From Variovorax sp. CF079 (lineage in GTDB: Bacteria; Pseudomonadota; Gammaproteobacteria; Burkholderiales; Burkholderiaceae_C): a stretch of 64,000 bases of DNA. How positions within the stretch are numbered: position 1 is the stretch's first letter; each line of letters begins with the position of its first letter. The stretch spans positions 1 through 64,000 of the forward strand of contig NZ_FMZU01000009.1 of NCBI RefSeq assembly GCF_900101545.1, given 5' to 3'. A program made the translations under genes and the position numbers. Shown one piece after another: positions 26,424 through 34,139 of this stretch. Below the pieces are notes generated by a model that saw only the letters and a list, made by a program, of their open reading frames with translations, made no database searches and was not told the DNA's origin.

Positions 26424-26828
26424 TTACTGGCCCGCGATGATCTGCGCGATCAGGCCGGTGGCGATGGCGGCCAGCACATAGTCGCCTCCGACGCCGACCC
26501 ACTGGTAGCCACGCGGGGGCGCATGCAGCCGGTGGCCACGCCAGTCGCTGACCACGTAGTTGCGGCCGCGGTATTCGCGCGGCACGTAGCCGCCGCGGCG
26601 CCATTCGGCACGCGGATGCGAATAGCCGTGGCGGTCGAAATGGCGGCCCTCCCGAAAGTCCTGGTGAGCACCGTGGCGTTCGAAATGACGCTGCTGCTGC
26701 TGCTGCTGGTAGTGCTGCGGGCCCCGGCGATCGTCGTGGTCGAACCGGCGGTCCTGCGCAAAGGCACTGCCCGCCATGCACATCGCGAGCGCCGCTGCGG
26801 CCACGGCCATGCTCTTGGGCTTGATCAT
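26424..26828 (-). CDS. RcnB-family exported protein
   Basis: The 134-residue protein has a signal peptide (MAVAAAALAMCMAGSAFAQ), a low-complexity His/Arg/Gln-rich segment including six consecutive glutamines, and the C-terminal RcnB-type region GGYVPREYRGRNYVVSDWRGHRLHAPPRGYQWVGVGGDYVLAAIATGLIAQIIAGQ. RcnB in E. coli is a periplasmic protein modulating nickel/cobalt homeostasis, but most relatives are uncharacterised. The histidines could bind metal. AAGGAG precedes the ATG at 26828. Confidence 0.85.
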   Translation of the reverse strand: MIKPKSMAVAAAALAMCMAGSAFAQDRRFDHDDRRGPQHYQQQQQQRHFERHGAHQDFREGRHFDRHGYSHPRAEWRRGGYVPREYRGRNYVVSDWRGHRLHAPPRGYQWVGVGGDYVLAAIATGLIAQIIAGQ

Positions 26829-26924
26829 CTTGGAACTCCTTCGCGTTGATGAGGAGTTCAGTCTCGAAGGCCCGTGTGTCGCTCGCGCGCCATGCATGTA
26901 CGCGCGAGGTGAAGCAAGGTGAAG

Positions 26925-27278
26925 CTAGGGCGCGCCGCCCTGCGGCCCGACCGGCGGCGGCGCGGCATGGCCGCCGCCGAGCTTGCGCCCGAAGGCCTCG
27001 CCCACCCTGCGCACCGGCCGGCTCGCGCGCTCCGACACGTTGTTGACGCCACGCTCGGTGGCGCTGCCCGCGCGGTCGATGCCGCGGCCGGCGGCATCGG
27101 AACCGCGCTCGATGCCGCCGAGGACCTTGTTGTCGCGCGGCGGGGTTTTCAGGGTGTTGGCACGCTGCGCCTTCGGTGGGTTGTCGGCGCTCTGGGCCGA
27201 CGCGGCAACCGGCAGCGCGAGCATGGCCGCGAATGCGAGCGCGGCGATCAATGCGGGAGAACGGGGTTCGATGGGCAT
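26925..27278 (-). CDS. Small exported hypothetical protein
   Basis: The 117-residue product has a clear signal peptide (ALIAALAFAAMLALPVAASAQ) and a disordered mature part rich in Gly, Arg and Pro (GIERGSDAAGRGIDRAGSATERGVNNVSERASRPVRRVGEAFGRKLGGGHAAPPP). No domain is recognised. Repeated RG/GID elements suggest a flexible periplasmic or surface protein. It follows the adenosyltransferase gene by 25 bases on the same strand. Confidence 0.6.
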   Translation of the reverse strand: MPIEPRSPALIAALAFAAMLALPVAASAQSADNPPKAQRANTLKTPPRDNKVLGGIERGSDAAGRGIDRAGSATERGVNNVSERASRPVRRVGEAFGRKLGGGHAAPPPVGPQGGAP

Positions 27279-27303
27279 GGTTCGGGTTCCTGGGTTCAAG
27301 TCG

Positions 27304-27876
27304 TCATTCTTCACTGGCAGCGGCACGCGCCATGCGCTCGCTCTTCCAGTACACGTCGTCGCCGCCGTCGACGCGGTTGAGCACGCGCGCCAGCACGAAC
27401 AGTAGATCACTCAGGCGGTTGAGGTACTGGCGCAGCGCATCGTTGAGTTCGGCCTCGGCGCCGAGCGCGACGACCGCACGCTCGGCGCGCCGCGCGACCG
27501 TACGGCACACGTGCGCCTGCGAGGCGGCGCGGGTGCCGGCCGGCAGGATGAACTCGGCCAGGCGCGGCAGCGCCGCATTGTGCTCGGCCAGCGCGTTGTC
27601 GAGCTGCAGCAGCGCATCGGCCTTGAGCAGCGTGTAGCCCGGCATCGAGAGCTCGCCGCCGAGGTTGAAGAGCTGGTGCTGCACGTCGACCAGCAGCTCG
27701 CGCACGGGCGCCGGCATCGGCTCGCACAGCAGCACGCCGATGTGCGAGTTGAGTTCGTCCACGTCGCCCATCGCGTGCACGCGCAGGTGGTCCTTGGGCA
27801 CGCGCGTGTTGTCGCCGAGGCCGGTGGTGCCGTCGTCGCCGGTGCGCGTGGCGATCTGAGTGAGTCGATTGCCCAT
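27304..27876 (-). CDS. Cob(I)alamin adenosyltransferase, PduO/ATR type
   Basis: The 190-residue protein has the PduO-type signature at its N-terminus (TQIATRTGDDGTTGLGDNTRVPK, where ATP binds) and the helical core VDELNSHIGVLLCE, HQLFNLGGELSMPG, CRTVARRAERAVVALGAEAELNDALRQYLNRLSDLLFVLARVLNR. It transfers the adenosyl group of ATP to cob(I)alamin to make coenzyme B12 for mutases. It is divergent from the dehydrogenase gene, whose start is 59 bases away. No B12 riboswitch is visible in that short gap. Confidence 0.95.
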   Translation of the reverse strand: MGNRLTQIATRTGDDGTTGLGDNTRVPKDHLRVHAMGDVDELNSHIGVLLCEPMPAPVRELLVDVQHQLFNLGGELSMPGYTLLKADALLQLDNALAEHNAALPRLAEFILPAGTRAASQAHVCRTVARRAERAVVALGAEAELNDALRQYLNRLSDLLFVLARVLNRVDGGDDVYWKSERMARAAASEE

Positions 27877-27934
27877 GTCGGGGCCCTTTTCGAATGCGGT
27901 TCGTAGAATGGTAGACCCTTCAGGAGACCCGCCG

Positions 27935-29359
27935 ATGAACGCCCCCGCCGCCCTTTCCCATCTCACGCCCGAGATCGCGCTGCGCGAGGTGCCCGATGCG
28001 CTGATCGCGGCCTTGAAGGCGCGCTTTGCCGAGCGCTGCTCGACCGCGATGGCGGTGCGCACGCAGCACGGGCGCGACGAGTCCTCCTTCGATGCACCGC
28101 CGCCCTCGGCCGTGGTCTTCGCCGAGAGCACGCAGGACGTGGCCGATGCGGTCAAGCTTGCGAGCGACTGCCGCGTGCCGGTGATCCCCTTTGGCGTCGG
28201 CTCGTCGCTCGAAGGGCATCTGCTCGCGGTGCAGGGCGGCATCAGCATCGACGTGAGCCGCATGAACCGCGTGCTCTCGACCAACGCCGACGACCTCACG
28301 GTCACGGTGCAGCCCGGCGTCACGCGCAAGCAGCTCAACGACGAGATCAAGAGCACCGGCCTCTTCTTCCCGATCGACCCCGGCGCCGACGCTTCGATCG
28401 GCGGCATGACCGCCACCCGCGCGAGCGGCACGAACGCGGTGCGCTACGGCACCATGCGCGAGAACGTGCTGGCGCTCGAGGTGGTCACCGCGAGCGGCGA
28501 AGTGATCCGCACGGGCACGCGCGCGAAGAAGTCATCGGCCGGCTACGACCTCACGCGCCTGATGGTTGGCAGCGAGGGCACGCTGGGCGTGGTGACCGAG
28601 ATCACGCTGCGCCTCTATCCGCTGCCCGAGGCGGTGTCGGCCGCGATCTGCTCCTTCCCGAGCATCGAGGCGGCCGTGCGCACCACCATCGAGATCATCC
28701 AGCTGGGCGTGCCGATCGCGCGCGTGGAGCTGATCGACGTCAACACCGTGCGCATGGTGAACGCCTACGCCAAGCTCGGCCTGCGCGAGGAACCGATGCT
28801 CCTGATGGAGTTCCACGGCTCGCCGGCCGGCGTCAAGGAACAGGCCGAGACCGTGCAGGAACTGGCCAGCGGCCATGGCGGCAAGGCCTTCGAATGGGCC
28901 AGCACGCCGGAAGAGCGCACGCGCCTGTGGACCGCGCGGCACAACAGTTATTTCGCGGCCGTGCAGTCGCGCCCCGGCTGCCGCGTGATCTCGACCGACA
29001 CCTGCGTGCCGATCTCGCGGTTGGCCGACTGCCTGCTCGAATCGGTGGCCGAGGCCGATGCCAGCGGCATCCCCTACTTCCTGGTCGGCCACGTGGGCGA
29101 CGGCAACTTCCACTTCGGCTATCTGCTGGATCCGAATGCGCCCGAGGAGCGCGTGACGGCCGAGAAGCTCAACCACGCGCTGGTGTCGCGCGCGCTGGCG
29201 CTCGAAGGCACCTGCACCGGCGAGCACGGCGTGGGCCTGCACAAGATGGATTTCCTGGTCGCCGAAGCCGGCACCGGCGCGATCGACATGATGCGCACGA
29301 TCAAGCGCGCGCTCGATCCGAAGAACATCATGAACCCCGGCAAGATCTTCAGCCTCTGA
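27935..29359 (+). CDS. FAD-linked D-lactate/2-hydroxyacid dehydrogenase
   Basis: The 474-residue protein is a GlcD/DLD-type flavoprotein. The FAD-binding domain contains CRVPVIPFGVGSSLEGHLLAVQGGISID and IDPGADASIGGMTATRASGTNAVRYGTMRENVLALEVVT, and the cap domain ends with the conserved VGHVGDGNFHFGY, GTCTGEHGVGLHK and ALDPKNIMNPGKIF. These features fit mitochondrial-type D-lactate dehydrogenase (cytochrome) better than the GlcDEF complex. It oxidises D-2-hydroxyacids to keto acids. AGGAGA precedes the ATG at 27935, and a terminator hairpin follows the stop. Confidence 0.92.
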   Translation: MNAPAALSHLTPEIALREVPDALIAALKARFAERCSTAMAVRTQHGRDESSFDAPPPSAVVFAESTQDVADAVKLASDCRVPVIPFGVGSSLEGHLLAVQGGISIDVSRMNRVLSTNADDLTVTVQPGVTRKQLNDEIKSTGLFFPIDPGADASIGGMTATRASGTNAVRYGTMRENVLALEVVTASGEVIRTGTRAKKSSAGYDLTRLMVGSEGTLGVVTEITLRLYPLPEAVSAAICSFPSIEAAVRTTIEIIQLGVPIARVELIDVNTVRMVNAYAKLGLREEPMLLMEFHGSPAGVKEQAETVQELASGHGGKAFEWASTPEERTRLWTARHNSYFAAVQSRPGCRVISTDTCVPISRLADCLLESVAEADASGIPYFLVGHVGDGNFHFGYLLDPNAPEERVTAEKLNHALVSRALALEGTCTGEHGVGLHKMDFLVAEAGTGAIDMMRTIKRALDPKNIMNPGKIFSL

Positions 29360-29371
29360 AGAAGAATGCAA

Positions 29372-29405
29372 AAAGCCCGGGGCTCGAAGAGCCGCGCCGG
29401 GCTTT
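29372..29405. terminator. Bidirectional terminator hairpin
   Basis: Outer arms AAAGCCCGG (29372-29380) and CCGGGCTTT (29397-29405) enclose a second stem, GGCTC-GAA-GAGCC. It lies between convergent genes. Read on the minus strand the stem is followed by five T residues, a classic intrinsic terminator for the CsgG-like gene; on the plus strand the T run is only three long. Confidence 0.82.
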
Positions 29406-29424
29406 GCGCCCTGAACCTCGGGTC

Positions 29425-30321
29425 TTATTTGCTGTTGCGCCGAGTTGGCGCACGCTCGGCCGGCGCTGAGGTCTGCGACGGCGCCACGCCGCCATCGACA
29501 CCCAGCCGGCCGCCGCCGCCCAGGCCCTGCCCTTGCACCGTCTGCGCCTTGTAGTTGCGCAGCGAAACGACCATCTGGTTGAAGGCGTCCATGAAGGCGG
29601 CGCTGATCACCTTGCCCTGCGCCGTGTTGGTGTAGCCACCGAGAGCGCCGGCACCGCCGCCGCCGAAGACGGAGCCGAAGGCGCCGAAGTCGGTCTTGGA
29701 GGCGCTGCCTTCCGAAGCCGCAACCTGCACGCCCGAGCGGTTGTCGATCAGCGTCAAGAGTGCGCTGGCTTCCTTGGTCTGCAGGTTGCCGCCGACCGCT
29801 GCCAGCACGCCGCTGTAACGGCCGCCGACCAGGCCGCCCAAGGAGCCGCCGACTCCGCCGGCATTGCTGTTGCTGAACACGATCTCGGGCGACATGCCGT
29901 AGTCGGACGCCACCATCTGGCCGCGGCCGAAGTTGCTGCCCTGGCGCATTTCGCCCGACTGCATGAGATCGCGCTCGCGCGACATGGCGTTCATGCCGGC
30001 CGCGCCGCGCTCGACCACGACGAAGCAGTTGGATTGCTGGATCAGCAGACGCAGCAGGTTGGCCGTCGGGGGCAGCTTGTATTCGTTGCGCAGGATGGTG
30101 TACCAGCCCGCCGACTGGTTCTCGATCAGCGACACGGTGCCCAGTGGCGAGGCGCAGCGCTCGAGCGAGCTGCTGGTATTGGCCGATGCACTGCCGGCTG
30201 CGCTGCCGGTCGCCACGGTCTTCGCGCTCTGGCTGCCCATCTGCATGTCCGTGGTCTGGCAACCGGTCAAAAGAAGCGCCCCCACGGCGACGGCGGCAAG
30301 CGGAAGTCGAGCGATATGCAT
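29425..30321 (-). CDS. CsgG/HfaB-like outer-membrane lipoprotein
   Basis: The 298-residue protein has a lipoprotein signal with lipobox LLTGC at the N-terminus (AVAVGALLLTGCQT). The middle region (LGTVSLIENQSAGWYTILRNEYKLPPTANLLRLLIQQSNCFVVVERGAAGMNAMSRERDLMQSGEMRQG) is of the CsgG/HfaB type, with a glycine-rich stretch that could line a pore. The tail is Pro/Ser/Arg rich. CsgG forms the curli secretion channel and HfaB helps attach the holdfast. No curli subunit gene is nearby, so the exported partner is unknown. GGAGGGG precedes the ATG at 30321. Confidence 0.82.
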   Translation of the reverse strand: MHIARLPLAAVAVGALLLTGCQTTDMQMGSQSAKTVATGSAAGSASANTSSSLERCASPLGTVSLIENQSAGWYTILRNEYKLPPTANLLRLLIQQSNCFVVVERGAAGMNAMSRERDLMQSGEMRQGSNFGRGQMVASDYGMSPEIVFSNSNAGGVGGSLGGLVGGRYSGVLAAVGGNLQTKEASALLTLIDNRSGVQVAASEGSASKTDFGAFGSVFGGGGAGALGGYTNTAQGKVISAAFMDAFNQMVVSLRNYKAQTVQGQGLGGGGRLGVDGGVAPSQTSAPAERAPTRRNSK

Positions 30322-30438
30322 GGTGGAATCCCCTCCGAGAACTTTCGGGCTAAAGTTAAAAAAAGTAACTCCTGAGCATATGCGCAAAGAAGCCGGCGAA
30401 TCAATCGCCCGGAAGGAAGGGATCCGAGATGTCGTGAG

Positions 30439-31380
30439 TTATGCCGTTTGGCGGATGCGGTCGATCAGACCGTTGAGCGCTTCGAGCGAGCCGAAGTGGA
30501 TCGCGAGTTCGCCGCTCTCCTCCACCTTCCCGTTGCGCTTGCTGCGCTTCTTGATGCGCACTTCGACTTCGGCCGCCAGCAGATCGGCCAGCTCTTCCTC
30601 CACGCGCTGGAGGTCGCGCGACTTCTCGGCGGCGCCGCGCCGCGGCGACGGCGTGAGGCTGAATTCGGCGGCCAGCTTCTTGACCAGCGCCTCGGCCTCG
30701 CGCACCGAGAGCTTCTTGGCGGCGATCTGGTTGGCCGCGGTGATCTGGGTGCCCTTGTCGAGCGAAAGCAGCGCGCGCGCATGGCCCATGTCGATGTCAC
30801 CCGCCATCAGCATCGCCTGAGCCGGTTCGGCCAGGTTCAGAAGACGCAGCAGATTGCTGGCGGCGCTGCGCGAACGGCCCACCGCCTGAGCCGCAGATTC
30901 GTGAGTGAGCCCAAACTCGGCGACCAGGCGTTGCAGGCCTTGGGCCTCTTCCAGCGGGTTGAGGTCTTCGCGCTGGATATTCTCGATCAGCGACATGGCA
31001 GCGGCGGCTTCGTTCGGCACGTCGCGCACGAGCACGGGCACGCTGTCGAGGCCGGCCAGCTTGGCCGCGCGGAAGCGGCGCTCGCCCGCGATGATCTCGA
31101 ACTCGGCGTTCTTGGTGCGCGCCGCATCTCCGTCGAGGCGGCGAACCAGGATCGGCTGCATGATCCCCTGCGCCTTGATGCTCTCGGCCAGCTCGTAGAG
31201 CGCGCCCTCGTCCATGCGCGTGCGCGGCTGGTAGACGCCGGGCACCATCTGGTCGAGGTTCAGCGCGGTCGGGTTGGGCGGCGCGGCATCGTCGTTGGCG
31301 GAGCTGTCCGGACCGTTGAAGGTCGGGCCCAGCAAGGCTTCGAGTCCGCGGCCGAGGCCCTTGGGTTTCTTGGTGGCCAT
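30439..31380 (-). CDS. parB: Chromosome partition protein ParB
   Basis: The 313-residue protein begins MATKKPKGLGRGLEALLG, the ParA-interacting N-terminus. The CTP-binding ParB/Srx domain (VPGVYQPRTRMDEGALYELAESIKAQGIMQPILVRR, EIIAGERRFRAAKLAGL, ENIQREDLNPLEEAQGLQRL) and the helix-turn-helix (LTHESAAQAVGRSRSAASNLLRLLNL) follow, with a C-terminal dimerisation region. It loads at parS sites and slides as a clamp. Two parS sites are present 2-4 kb away in rsmG and mnmG. The upstream ATG at 31389 (MTSMATKK) overlaps the hydrolase stop and is an alternative start. Confidence 0.97.
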   Translation of the reverse strand: MATKKPKGLGRGLEALLGPTFNGPDSSANDDAAPPNPTALNLDQMVPGVYQPRTRMDEGALYELAESIKAQGIMQPILVRRLDGDAARTKNAEFEIIAGERRFRAAKLAGLDSVPVLVRDVPNEAAAAMSLIENIQREDLNPLEEAQGLQRLVAEFGLTHESAAQAVGRSRSAASNLLRLLNLAEPAQAMLMAGDIDMGHARALLSLDKGTQITAANQIAAKKLSVREAEALVKKLAAEFSLTPSPRRGAAEKSRDLQRVEEELADLLAAEVEVRIKKRSKRNGKVEESGELAIHFGSLEALNGLIDRIRQTA

Positions 31381-31385
31381 CGAGG

Positions 31386-31928
31386 TCATTCTTCTTTCAA
31401 TAGATCGTTCAGCAATTGCCGGCCATGGGGCCAGTCGCCCAGGCCGGATTCGCCGTTGAGGTGGCCGCCTCGACCTGCGTCGATGTAGCGGGCTCCCCAG
31501 TCGCCGGCCATTGCGCGCGAGCGCTCGGCAGCACAGTAGGGGTCGTCGTTGGCCGCGATCATGAGAGCGCGGAATGGCAAGGGTTGGCGCACGACCGGCG
31601 CCCAGCCCGGGATCAGCTCGCGCAGGTCCTCGCGCTCCAGATCGCCCGGCGCGACCAGCAGCGCGGCCGCCACCTTGTGCGTGTTGCGCGAATGCGCGGC
31701 CCAGGCGGCGACGAGGATGCAGCCCAGGCTGTGCGCCACCAGCGCGACCTGCCCCGGCGCAGCCAGGATCTCTTCTTCGAGGCGGGCCGACCAGTCACCA
31801 CGCAAGGGGCGCATCCAGTCATGCTGCTCGACTCGATGATCGCCATGAACCGCCTCCCAGCGACTCTGCCAGTGCGGCGGGTCGCTGTCTTGCCAGCCGG
31901 GCAACAACAGGATTTTCGGGGCAGTCAT
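31386..31928 (-). CDS. RBBP9/YdeN-type alpha/beta hydrolase
   Basis: The 180-residue protein is a compact serine hydrolase: ILLLPGWQDSDPPHWQSRWE at the N-terminus, nucleophile elbow LVAHSLGCILVAAWA, ANDDPYC for the aspartate and AGRGGHLNGESGLGDWP for the histidine. The RBBP9/YdeN group has poorly known substrates. It lies between parA and parB in the same operon, with its stop overlapping the alternative parB start. That position is common in related bacteria as far as I recall, but a role in partition is not established. Confidence 0.88.
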   Translation of the reverse strand: MTAPKILLLPGWQDSDPPHWQSRWEAVHGDHRVEQHDWMRPLRGDWSARLEEEILAAPGQVALVAHSLGCILVAAWAAHSRNTHKVAAALLVAPGDLEREDLRELIPGWAPVVRQPLPFRALMIAANDDPYCAAERSRAMAGDWGARYIDAGRGGHLNGESGLGDWPHGRQLLNDLLKEE

Positions 31929-31970
31929 CTGCTGCGAAATTGATAGCAAAAGAGATCGATCCGGCGGGCC

Positions 31971-32825
31971 TCAGAGGCCGTTCGGATCCTGGATCGCAAC
32001 CGGCGGCGCATCCATCGGCTCCGGTGCGGGCACGGGCGAGGCGCCGGCCAGCGCGCTGGCCGGCGGCATCTTCTCGACCAGCTCCTGCGCAAAAGCAATG
32101 TAAGCCTGGCTGCCCCTGGCCGCCGGATCGAAGACCACGCCCGGTAGACCGTAGCTCGGCGCCTCGGCCAGCCGCACATTGCGCGGGATCACGGTGTCGA
32201 ACACCTTCTCGCCGAAATGGGACTTGAGTTGCTCGCTGACTTGCTGCTGCAGCGTGATGCGCGGATCGAACATCACGCGCAGCAGGCCGATGATCTGCAA
32301 ATTCTTGTTGAGATTGGCGTGCACCTGCTTGATGGTGTTGACCAGGTCGGTCAGCCCTTCGAGCGCGAAATACTCGCACTGCATCGGCACGATCACGCCG
32401 TGCGCTGTGCACAGACCGTTGAGCGTGAGCAGGCTCAGGCTGGGCGGGCAGTCGATCAGGATGAAGTCGTACTCGGCGCCGACGGCGGCCAGTGCGGTAC
32501 GCAGGCGCTTTTCGCGTCGGTCGAGCGCGACCATTTCCACCTCGGCGCCGGCCAGCTCGCGGTTCGCGCCCAGCACGTCATAGCCGCATTTTTCGGACTT
32601 CACCCGTGCTTCGACCACGGAAGCGGACTCGAGCAGCACGTCGTACACCGTCGTTTCCAGCTGCCGCTTGTCGATGCCTGAGCCCATGGTGGCGTTGCCC
32701 TGGGGATCCAGATCGATCATCAGGACCCGTTGACCCACCTTGGCCAGTCCGGCGGCCAGGTTGACGGTGGTCGTGGTCTTGCCGACGCCGCCCTTCTGGT
32801 TCGCGATGCAGAAGATCTTCGCCAT
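31971..32825 (-). CDS. parA: Chromosome partition ATPase ParA
   Basis: The 284-residue protein has the deviant Walker A motif NQKGGVGKTTTTVNLAAGLA, LMIDLDPQGNATMGSGI (switch I), DFILIDCPPSLSLLTLNGL (Walker B) and RNVRLAEAPSYGLPGVVFDP near the end. It lacks the long N-terminal DNA-binding extension of plasmid type Ia ParA, fitting the chromosomal Soj type. The C-terminal 30 residues are Pro/Ala rich. It positions the origin region with ParB/parS. It begins 2 bases after the lysE-type gene stop, within the mnmG-to-parB operon. Confidence 0.97.
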   Translation of the reverse strand: MAKIFCIANQKGGVGKTTTTVNLAAGLAKVGQRVLMIDLDPQGNATMGSGIDKRQLETTVYDVLLESASVVEARVKSEKCGYDVLGANRELAGAEVEMVALDRREKRLRTALAAVGAEYDFILIDCPPSLSLLTLNGLCTAHGVIVPMQCEYFALEGLTDLVNTIKQVHANLNKNLQIIGLLRVMFDPRITLQQQVSEQLKSHFGEKVFDTVIPRNVRLAEAPSYGLPGVVFDPAARGSQAYIAFAQELVEKMPPASALAGASPVPAPEPMDAPPVAIQDPNGL

Positions 32826-32826
32826 G

Positions 32827-33441
32827 CTATCTGGACACCGCCAGCTTGAGGCCGAAGGCGATGAGGAAGACGCCGGCGAGCTTTTCGAGCGTGGCCGAGA
32901 TGCGGGGATTGGCGCGCAGGCGCTCCGCGAGGAAATGCGTGAGCAGCGTCGCGATCAGGCAATAGATGAAGGTCAGCACGGCGATGGTCAGTGCCATCAC
33001 CGCGAAGGTCGTGAGCCCCTGGTGGCGAGCCGGGTCGACGAAGAGCGGGAAGAAGGCCATATAGAAGACGATCGCCTTCGGATTCAGCAGCGTGATCATC
33101 AAGGCCTGCCGGAAATACTGCTGCGGACGGATGTTCAGGACTGGCGCGGCGCCCGGCTTGGCCGTCAGCATCTTGAATCCCAACCAGGCGAGGTAGGCCG
33201 CACCCAGCCATTGGACGGCCTTGAACGCGGGCGGATAGGCGCCCAGCAAGGCGGCGACACCGGCCACGGCAGCCCACATCAGCATCTGGTCTCCGGCGAT
33301 CAAGCCCAGGGCGGCGGCCAGTCCGCCACGGATTGCGCCCTTGCCGGTGGAGGTGATGATCGCCAGGTTCCCGGGTCCGGGAATCGCGAGAAATATGATG
33401 ATGGCGACGACGAACGCGCCGTAGTCAGCGATGCCGAACAT
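32827..33441 (-). CDS. LysE/RhtB-family exporter
   Basis: The 204-residue protein has six hydrophobic segments and the family signature near the N-terminus (AIIIFLAIPGPGNLAIITSTGKGAIRGGLAAALGLIAGDQM), then PPAFKAVQWLGAAYLAWLGFKML and QALMITLLNPKAIVFYMAFFPLFVDP. LysE/RhtB proteins export amino acids such as lysine, threonine or homoserine lactones by proton antiport. Substrate cannot be called. It sits between rsmG and parA in the same orientation. Confidence 0.9.
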   Translation of the reverse strand: MFGIADYGAFVVAIIIFLAIPGPGNLAIITSTGKGAIRGGLAAALGLIAGDQMLMWAAVAGVAALLGAYPPAFKAVQWLGAAYLAWLGFKMLTAKPGAAPVLNIRPQQYFRQALMITLLNPKAIVFYMAFFPLFVDPARHQGLTTFAVMALTIAVLTFIYCLIATLLTHFLAERLRANPRISATLEKLAGVFLIAFGLKLAVSR

Positions 33442-33500
33442 GAAATTGCCTTGGATGGGAGAGCGTCGAGTCTAAGCGAGGTCGACGCGTCGGGCGCCTG

Positions 33501-34139
33501 TCAAGAGGCAGCTTTTCGTGCCCAGACGATGCAGCGTTCGGCATCGAGGCCCGGAACGCTCAATTGTTCCACGTGAAACACATCGATTCCCGGCGGCAGC
33601 TCTGCCAATTCGTCGCTGGGCACCTTGCCCTTCATGGCCAACCAAAGCCCGCCGGGCGCCAGCAGGCGTATCGAGCCGGTGAAGAAATCAGGGAGCGAAG
33701 CAAAGGCGCGTGAACTGATGAGTTCGTAATTTCCGGCCAGCGATTCGACACGCGCGTGCACGCCTCGCAGATTGGGCAGCCCCAGCTCGGCCGCGACCTG
33801 TTGAACAAAGGCCGCCTTCTTGGCCACGGCGTCGAGGCAGCTGACATCGATGTCTTCGCGCAGGATCGCAATCACCACGCCCGGAAGACCAGCGCCGGCG
33901 CCGACGTCGAGCAGCTTCGCCCTCCCCGGCCACTCGCGGTTCAGCGGCCCGATCACCGACAGGCTGTCGAGCAGATGATGCGTCAGCACCGTCGTCGGAT
34001 CGCGCAGCGCAGTCAGGTTGTAGACCTTGTTCCACTTGAGGATCAGCGCACCGTAGGCCAGTAGCCGTTCGCACTGGCGATCGCTCAGCGCGAGGCCGAG
34101 TTTGGCTGCGCCCTCGCGCAGCACCAGATCCTGGCTCAT
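33501..34139 (-). CDS. rsmG: 16S rRNA m7G527 methyltransferase RsmG
   Basis: The 212-residue protein has the SAM-binding motif [18 protein letters not shown] and the family stretches [31 protein letters not shown] and [22 protein letters not shown]. It methylates G527 of 16S rRNA; its loss gives low-level streptomycin resistance in other bacteria. The start overlaps the mnmG stop (ATGA), so the two are coupled. A parS-like sequence lies in its C-terminal coding part. Confidence 0.96.
   Translation of the reverse strand: MSQDLVLREGAAKLGLALSDRQCERLLAYGALILKWNKVYNLTALRDPTTVLTHHLLDSLSVIGPLNREWPGRAKLLDVGAGAGLPGVVIAILREDIDVSCLDAVAKKAAFVQQVAAELGLPNLRGVHARVESLAGNYELISSRAFASLPDFFTGSIRLLAPGGLWLAMKGKVPSDELAELPPGIDVFHVEQLSVPGLDAERCIVWARKAAS
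33565..33580. promoter_or_regulatory. parS site within rsmG
   Basis: TGTTCCACGTGAAACA differs from the canonical chromosomal parS (TGTTTCACGTGAAACA) only at position 5, a position that tolerates change. It is a likely ParB loading site and lies about 2.2 kb from parB. Confidence 0.88.

Noticed and set aside
27877..27934. Possible cobalamin riboswitch before the adenosyltransferase gene.
   Set aside because: The divergent gap is only 58 bases, too short for the B12 aptamer, and no B12-box-like sequence is visible.
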